Assembly (NCBI GenBank): GCA_024195265.1
Contig: JAJLRJ010000011.1
Span: 847,866 to 911,865 of the forward strand
DNA length: 64,000 nucleotides
Direction of reading: 5' to 3'
Origin: Dendrophyllia cribrosa
Taxonomy: Eukaryota > Cnidaria > Anthozoa > Scleractinia > Dendrophylliidae
Position 1 is the first letter of the stretch. Every line of letters begins with the position of its first letter. Below, piece by piece: positions 50,701-59,700 of the stretch. Under the pieces are notes generated by a model that was not told the DNA's origin, did no database searches, and worked only from the letters and a program-made list of their open reading frames with translations. Position numbers and translations under genes: made by a program.

Positions 50701-53700
50701 TTTGGTTTTATCAACTGGATTAATAAGGTAAATTGGTCACCATGAAAAGATTCAAAAGCTGATGTTTCAAGCACTAGCCCTTTGTCAGAGAAAATGCACA
50801 GTCCAGGGCTCAAAATTGCACCTGTATCGGGCACATTTGCGACTATAAAGATTTTATTTTTGTGACTCAAATTTGTCTATTAGTCGCAATTTTGCGACTT
50901 TTTTACGGCCTAGCTAATAAAGGAATTATATTCAACAGTCATGTGTCTTACTTGTAACTGGTAGTTGTAATTTTATCTGAAAAATCCTGCGAAATTCACG
51001 TTGAATGTCGTCGATTTCATGCTACATTAACGCAGTAATTTTTTTGCAACTAAAATTTTTAAACTTGCGACTAAATTTTAGTAATTACTCGCAAACTGCG
51101 ATTAAGAATTTTTTTGATTTCGAGCCCTGCAGTCTAGGACAGGAAACTTTTAACCCTTTCACTCCCAGAGTCAGATACGGAGACATGTAGTGTAGTTCTA
51201 ACTTTTGATTCTGTGGACAAAATCCTACAGTGTAACCATTGAAATAAAAGCTCTTTAGCAGTACTTTTCCAGAGTACCATTTGTTTTTCAATATTTTACA
51301 AAATGAAATTTGGAATTTTTCTTGAATTTTGATGTTTGGCACTCTTGGGAGTTAAAGGGTTAACTTTTGCAAGTTAATACCTGTTCACATGCATTGAGGG
51401 CGATGAAACACAAACAAAATTTTAACTGAAGAGAGGTCTAAACTTACTGAGTAATTTTCTCCAGAAAGATTGATGCAGATGTTATCAGTGCTGTGAACAT
51501 TGCAGACAAACACATCCAGGTAATCCTCATCATCTGGGATTTGAACCCTCTCTATGGAGCATATGCACAAGTAAATGTCAGTATATAATTATGTACTTTA
51601 AAACCTTATTGAACCTTTAGAAACATTCTCACCCTACGTACAGTGAACTCAACCCATAGCTTCCCACAACACTTTCCAGGGCTGTGCTCTAGCAGTGCAT
51701 GGGTGTCACAGGCAACTAACTTTTGTCTTTGGGTGACAAGAAAAACTTAGTTTTTGCACCTACATGTAACTTACTGTAACTGCTGGGCACCCTAAATTTT
51801 ATAGCTGGACTCTTTTTGGACTCCCAATGATAACTCTTAGAACACAGCCTTGGTGTCAGTTAACATACATGTAGTGAATGTCTGGGGAAACAAACATGTG
51901 TTTATAGATGTGACAGCTCAGGGCCACTGGATGTCACAACAGACTAACCTGGAATTTTCTGGACCTCTTCATCTTTAGACAAGAACCTGTGTCTCAGAAA
52001 AGGTCGTGGGGCCACTTTTCTTTCCTCAGGTTCTCTTGTTTCTTTTTCATTGCTGCAGAAAATATAAAGAGAAAGAGATAGCTCAAAGACAATTGAACCC
52101 CTTCACTCACGCGGTGGGGGGGGGGGGGGGGGAGCTACCCTTTTGCGGCCAAGTTTCTCTCCTGGACCGTCTGCGCAGTAGATTTCGGGTGTAAAAAAGC
52201 TTAGAAAAACAACTTTTCTCAGTCCAGAACAGGGGTGTAGCTAAGAAAAAACTGAGCAGGCTTATTAACAAGCCCAACCGATTTTTCTGGTTTGTGCACC
52301 TTGAAAATCACCCCAAGTCTGTTTTCTAGTGAAATTTCAGGTGGTGATAGGTTTTCTTTCAGCTGGTGAAAATTGCCAGTGGCCGGTCCTTAGCTACATC
52401 CCTGCTAGGATAGCTAGAATGACTAAATTCCGAATAAAATACACCAGTTGCATTAATTATTAATGGTAAGGCGACTATAGTTGCCCATGGCTGCCAAAAG
52501 GTTAAGCTACATGTGTAAGAATTGGGTCTCAACTAAATGTCTACATCCAGGTCAATTGTCCTCAACTCATTAGATTAGTGTTCCGAACTGATTCAGACAC
52601 TGTACTTTTCATGGACTTAATTAATAATTAGGTTCAGCTCATGTTCACAAACTATGGCTTCTGAACTGGGCCTTAAGAGCAACATGTTCTGTGGTACTGT
52701 TTCTTATCTTATATTGAACAAGGTGGTTACTTTTGAGTCTGTTTTGAGTAATGTTTGATTTTCAAAGTGGAATTTCATATTCTTCTATTATTTCAAATTT
52801 GGCCTCTCTTCGAAGCAAAGAGGTCCCACAAGTTTAAATGAATTTAGAAAAAAAAGACAACATCTGATCAAGAACAAACCTGCTACTCTCTGGGTTGGGG
52901 GCTGGACTTGCATGACTCACTGAAGATGAAGAAGATGTTGCTGTACTAACTGACGAAAATGAATCAGTCGAAGATGACTTAGTCAAGGATGAACTTGTTG
53001 AAGATGACGTGGTTGATGAACTGTCAGTGTCCCCCCTAGTGCTAGTGCGGCTTTCTTTCCTCAGGGTATCACTGATATTGCAGCCGACACCATCTCTCAA
53101 TTGAACATATAGGTGATTTCCTGAAGCACAATAATGTGGGCATTTTATTTTGTTAAAGGGGCTCTGTCACCATTTTTAGTGTTATTTTAAAAAGCAAAAA
53201 GACATATTTATATCAGCGGAAACGCAAAAATAATGGTGCAGTTTTGTTTAAAATTGCTTGATGAGTATAATGAAACTATAAACAAGTGTCTCTGACTACA
53301 GATGGTCAGGATGGAAGTGGATTGCAACTTGAAAAAACTGGCCAATTTTTTTTCAATTTTGTTCAATGTGTTCTGGAAAATTTGCTAAAAACTGATTATA
53401 GTTTATTCCTTTCACAAGAATTTATTTGCTATCTTGTTCTTGGTGTTCTAAGAGCATTTTGAGTTTAAAATAAGATGCTAAATTTTAAGTCTAGCACAGT
53501 CTGAGACAAAAACATAAAAACTGCCATGACATAGCCACTTTAACAAAGCGATATCAGAGCATTTCCCAAATGAGAAGTTTGTGCCAACAATTTGACAACA
53601 GCCTGTGACATTTTTTTAACTCACAGAAAAATAAATTATATATTTTTATTATTTTAAAAGATAAGAGTCAATTCTAAGATTTGGCCACTTAACTAATTCT

Positions 53701-56700
53701 AATTTGCAATTTCTGTAAGTGTCAATGAATGGATGTTCACTACAGTGGAACCCGCCTAAGGGCACCACGTTAGTACAGCCACCTCTTTGTTACGGCTACA
53801 TTGTTAGCCAGACGAAAAGCGATAAACATACATGGGACCAAACTCGTTAATACACTCACCCCAATAATAGAGCTAGATTTTGGTGGCCCATTGATGGCCA
53901 GATTAACAAGGTTCTACTGTACAAGGCCTTTACCAATATGAAAAGTTAAAAAAGAAATTGTAAAAAGGTCTATTCTTCTTTGCAGTTGCATGTATCTTCC
54001 ATGTATTGTTTATTCTATGACAATTTTGAGTATTTAATTTATTTCAATTCTACCCAACACAAGCAGTACCTTCAGCTCTGACAACTTTCATCTGCAGTCC
54101 TCCACTATCACACAGCTCTTTGAATCTCTCTATTGAGGCAGCACGCCATTTACCCTGACAATTTGAATTTAAAATCATCATATTGACACCATCACTCTTG
54201 AAAATACAGTGACTATTTGAATGTTAAACAATAAGGGCTTGTTATTTAAACAAAGTTTAGAAGCAGTTTAACAAAACCGGAGTCTAAATTATGTCCCAAG
54301 GCAAATGACAGTGGAGTGCAAAGCTGTTGCCCAAGCAAGGAAAATAAAGCTCCCTAACTGAACAGCCCAGGGTGCAAAATGTTAGGTGCCAGATTCTCTG
54401 GTTAATTCCTTGGGTGTCCTTGCCTACTGCATGGGCTAAAAAACAAGGCTGGAGTGGAGAGGTTGATAATAACTAATACTCCTAGGCCTAAACATTGCAA
54501 CAAACAAACTTCTGTCTTACCCCTTCAGGTTGTGTCACCCCTTCCAGTGCACAAAGTACTGCCATCATAGGTAAATCAGCCTGCTCTTTCCTTAACATAC
54601 GGAGACGTGATACAGGCAGTGGCTCATGGTTACCAAAGTCAACATAAATAACTTGAGCTCGCGGCGTGTCTCCTTTAGTGTAGCTCTCCACAATTCGAGC
54701 ACGATACCAGTTCCCATCTTCTGTAAACTGAGCACAGCAGAACATGCCTTGCTTAACTGTGGGTAGGACGTCACCTTGATTCTGAAAATGAACAAGTAAA
54801 GCAAAGAGGTTAAATGTACCAGGATAGAATTTTAAAAGAAGTAGGCATATTATGGTCTTGAGAGCCAATGAATGATTTGTGCTGCTGGTTTCAATTTTCT
54901 GCCACACTGGAAGGTGGACAAGAGCCTGTCATCTGGGAGATGAGTCTTGATCTTCTTGATCGGCAGTAGACTAGCTTTGATTTAGATGCACAATTTAGCA
55001 TTAGCCGAATCAAATGCAGAAATTATTCAAACATATTAAAATTATTAAAATATATTCTGCTGACCCAAATCTGAAATTTTGCCTAGCTGAATTGAGTTCG
55101 GCGTCTGAATCAATTCAGCCATGATTAGTTAATTTGGGTCTGCATAAATTTGATAAGGTTCATCACATGTGAAGTATGGCCTCTGAACCAAGCCTAAACT
55201 ATCATCTACAGTAAATGGCCTGGCACATTCAAGAATTATATCTAAACGGACTCTCACTCCCTTCAAAAACCTTTTATCTACAAAATAATTTTAATTAATA
55301 TGTTAAATCATTTATATGATAGATATCTTACCTGAAAAAATTCATTGAGCTTGATGCTTAGGTCCTCAATCTGTTCCCAGTCGTGGTTATGTTGAATGAA
55401 GAAATGCGCTGGATTATCAATGTGAGAAACAGACACTTCTGATGTAGTTCTGAACGGGAAAAAGTTAAGGAGAGAATTAAAATGCAATAGCTTACATTGT
55501 GTACATTGAAGGTCACGTTGGAGAGTAGGGCTTGGAAATGGATTGGGCATACTCTAAGAAAACCAGATGGAAAAATAGACAAAGACAGTCCTTGATTGGA
55601 ACCCTCAGGGCAGTAAAAAGAGCGGGGGGGGGCCTGTTCAGACATGGAAGCATTCACATTTGGTAAATTTAAAAGCTTAAGGTTTAACATGGGCTTCTGT
55701 AAAGGGATCTACACAGAACAGAATTAGATGGAGAGGATTGGTTTTGGACTTATGCTTGCAAAAAACTGAGAAGCTGAAAGTAAGCTAACATTGAAAAACC
55801 ACAATAGAATTTTATCCACCCTTATGCAAGTTTCCTGTATACATAAAAAAATATCATAGATGGTAGTGAAGAGCAGTATATTACCCCATGGCTGGCAGAT
55901 CTTGAGGACGAAGTGTATAAAGTTCAACATCTCTTGGAGAATCTGGACAAAATAATAAACATTTTATATGAATTAAGTGATGAGTATCCACAAAGGAGGT
56001 TCAACTCTAGCAGTTTTCTAATTCTAATTTTGTGATTATCACCATCTTCCTACCTCCGTTTGTTTGGTTAGCTTCCTTGCTAGCTACAGCTGGTTTTTCT
56101 TCCTGAAAATAGGGAGAAAACATAGAATGGTTACTTCAGTTTCTACATAACCATTTACTCGTTAAGTCCCTATATCAATAGACAAATTCTCCTTTGTGGT
56201 TTTCATGTTTCTTTAGGACTGGTTGGGATAAGGTGTTGAAATATTAAGATTACTTTTCTGTGGTGATCATTTTCTTAATTCTCATGTCCTGTCTAATTGC
56301 ATTGATATGACAAGGAGAAATTTGATGCTGATCACTAATTGGGTCTTGAATTATAATTTTTTATTATACAAAAATGTTTACAGATACACTAGTATTACCA
56401 TAATTATGACATACCAGTTTTGGTGGATAAACTATGGTGTTACCCCCAGGAAATCTGCAACAAAATGAAAATTAACTTGACTGTGATACTACTAATAATA
56501 TTATCAAGTGATCCTGGGTTCCATGTGCACATAGGATCCCACCTTCTCTGACAGCCCTGTTTCAATAAAAAAAAAATCAACAAACGCCTTTCTTTCAGCT
56601 AATTTATTCTTGTTTTTCGAGTAACCCTGTTTCCACCTATTACATTAGCTCCACCATTCAATCAAATAATTTATACTAGCAGTAATCACAGATTATGGAG

Positions 56701-59700
56701 ACGCGTTCGAAGGAATTTCAAGCGCAAATGAGCCCCAAACCAAAAAAAACCAATAGGGGCGGCCATTTGGAAGACCGTCTACCAAAAAATCTCAAATTTT
56801 ACTGCACATAAACCACAGGACAACCAACACGAAATTAGGATTGCGTTCTTCGAACGCGATAAACCACACACAACCCACATTTCCTAATGATTCACTCTGT
56901 TAATCAAATTGGTTTGAAATTTTTCAAACCAATTTTAATCAATGTAAATGTAAATGACATAATAATATACATGAAAAAATTACTCGATTCTGATTGGCTA
57001 AGAGCAGTACAGTTCAAGTGTAACACCAGTGCAAAACGTGTAACACTGGTGCAAAAAGTGTAACACCAGTGCAAATTACAAATCGAAAAAAATTAAAGGA
57101 AAAAAAATTCCCAAAAAATTTTGTGCAAAAAATAAAAAAATTTCCAAACAAAAATGGATGCAAATGTTTTCATGTATAATTATTAAAAAGTAATCATACA
57201 GTTTTCTTGTTCAATTTGGGATTAATTTGCACTTGTGACTTTTTCAAAAAGCTCAAATTGCACTCGCCGCAAGCTTTTTGAAAAACTCACTTGTGCAAAT
57301 TAATCCCAAATTGAACTCGAAACCGTATGATTACCTATACTAAAATTACTTACTCTTCACATCTTGCTATGCTTGGCAATTTTTTCAGTCCCTCTAGTTT
57401 GTCAATGGGTAGTTCCTGATTGTATAATTTCTTATACTCAGCACCTATTCGTTTCAACCACAATCCCTTGGGCTTTTCTTCTAGTAACTAAATAAAACAG
57501 TTGGCATTGTCTGGAACAATCTGTGTTATTTGTTCAACTCAAATAAATATGCCAATTAAAATGCATTATATGAAACAGCCATTGTTAAACAGTAAAACAC
57601 AATGGAATTAGTGTCCAATAACAGTGTCAATTTGGCTATATTCCAGGGGTGTAGCCAGCAATTTTTTAGAGGTACGCACAATCACTGTTTTCAAACACTC
57701 CCCCTACCTCCTCCCCCCACCTCCTCCCCCAACCCTCAAGTCCCAAATGTTTCTTTTTTTTCCCACTTTTTCAGGTACGCACGTGCGTACGTGCGTACAG
57801 GTAGCTACGCCCCTGTATTCTATTTCACAGGTTATGTAAACCACTCTCATGGCTGTCACCTTGTGTAGCTGGCAACCTGAAATGTTACCTTAAAGACAGC
57901 CCTAGGCCTGCACTCTAACACTAAATGGAACAAGACAAGAAAATAATATTACTTACCTTTTGAATTCTGGAATATATTTTCAAGTCTACAAAGAACAGAA
58001 AGAGAAAGAGTTATTTTATGTAATTGTCCTGATCTTTAATAACACAGGACCTCCGCGGTCTCCCTAAGGGTCTTCTCCCATAGGAGGACTCATACAACAG
58101 ACTACACATGCTATCATACTGTTACTGATTACTTTTGGCCAACTGATTGAGCCTGGAACCAGAGAATAAGTGAGCTTCTAACTTACCTTCTTTGCTAAGT
58201 GAATTAAGTAGGTCAACTGAGTTGACATCTTCAGATGCTGACAATTTTGACAGAAAAACCACACGTTTTGGTTCCTCATTTTTGTAATCACTGCTGAAGG
58301 TAACTTCCATCCCTTGCCAGTTTGGCCCACTTCCTAAAAAGATTAAAAATTAATAACACTTTCTAATTAGATTAAGGTCCAAAGGCATTTTTCAACTACC
58401 AGGGGTTCTAATAATTTTGAAGTAAATGTCAACAAACTTCAACTATCTGAGCATGTTGTTATAGGCATCGGGTTCTTCCAGAAAAAATCCACACTCTCTT
58501 GATGGATGGCATTCTGGAAATTCTTGTGAGAGGGGGGATTGATGGCTCTGGAAATCCTCTGAGGTCAATTTATTGAAATTATTTTGAAGAACCATTTGAA
58601 GTTTAACTTCATTGGTTCTGTTATATTTGTGGCAAATAAACCTGATGGAAGGCGAAAAACACGACTCAACAATGAAGAAAGTAGACATACCAAAAGCATG
58701 CTTACATGTAGAAGCACAGGTTTCCGGCGAGGTTCTTTCCAGTTTAAAATTTGATGCACAGAATATTATTCTGCTCTGTCTAGTTCACTGTCTAATTCAT
58801 TATGCAAAATCTTTGCCCTCGATGGAAATACGTTTTCATTCAAAAGTTTCGACCTTTAGTAAAAAATGTTTTCAATTCATGATCATGAAAAAAACGCGTG
58901 CTAATTCAAATTACATTTCAGACCAAATTTGCCACAACATTTTGAAAGAACCGTGAAGCCTGAAATAAAAGCATGTTTTTTAAGGAACTATTTTAAATTT
59001 TATTCCGCTTTGGTCTTGAAATCATGATGGGGTTTATGGATGTGTCATGCAACATTTATTTTTACCATGAATGTGACTTTAATTTTTAAACTAATTTGTC
59101 ATTAACTGTTAATTTAAGGCTTCCCAAAAACTAATGGTAATCCGTGCTGGAAGGGGGTCTCTGGGCTTGGAAATCCAGGTGGGAGGGGGTAGTCAAGCCA
59201 GCCAGAAAAAAGACAAGGCCAACGGCTTAACATCACTGCCCAATGATGCAATCATATAAACTGAGGCAGATGTTGAGCACACAGCTAACAAAGACGACTT
59301 TGGCACCAAAGACAATAGTTAGTCGCCTGTGGCACCCGGGCACTGCTAGATCTTCAGGGGTTGTTGATATACTACAAAAGCTTGCCCGCTCTCTTTAAAT
59401 GCTAGCTATCCCCACAGCCTGGTCTCTATTGTTAAATTATCAATGAGTTCTTAGTCAAGGCAAATGTACCTGGAATTTTTGGTTTCTTTTTCCAACTTTT
59501 CTTTGGTGCAGCGCCTTCTAAACAACAAGCAAAAACTGAAGCTAAGTTGTTTTCCACCTTAACTCTTTTTCTACCGGTGCACCAAATTTCATGCACTCAT
59601 GATCGATAGGCAAAAAAATTCAAAGAAAATTGTGTTACTTCCAATTGCCACCAAATTTGGCACACAGTAAGTAGGCAGTTTCAGCAAATTACAGGGCTAG

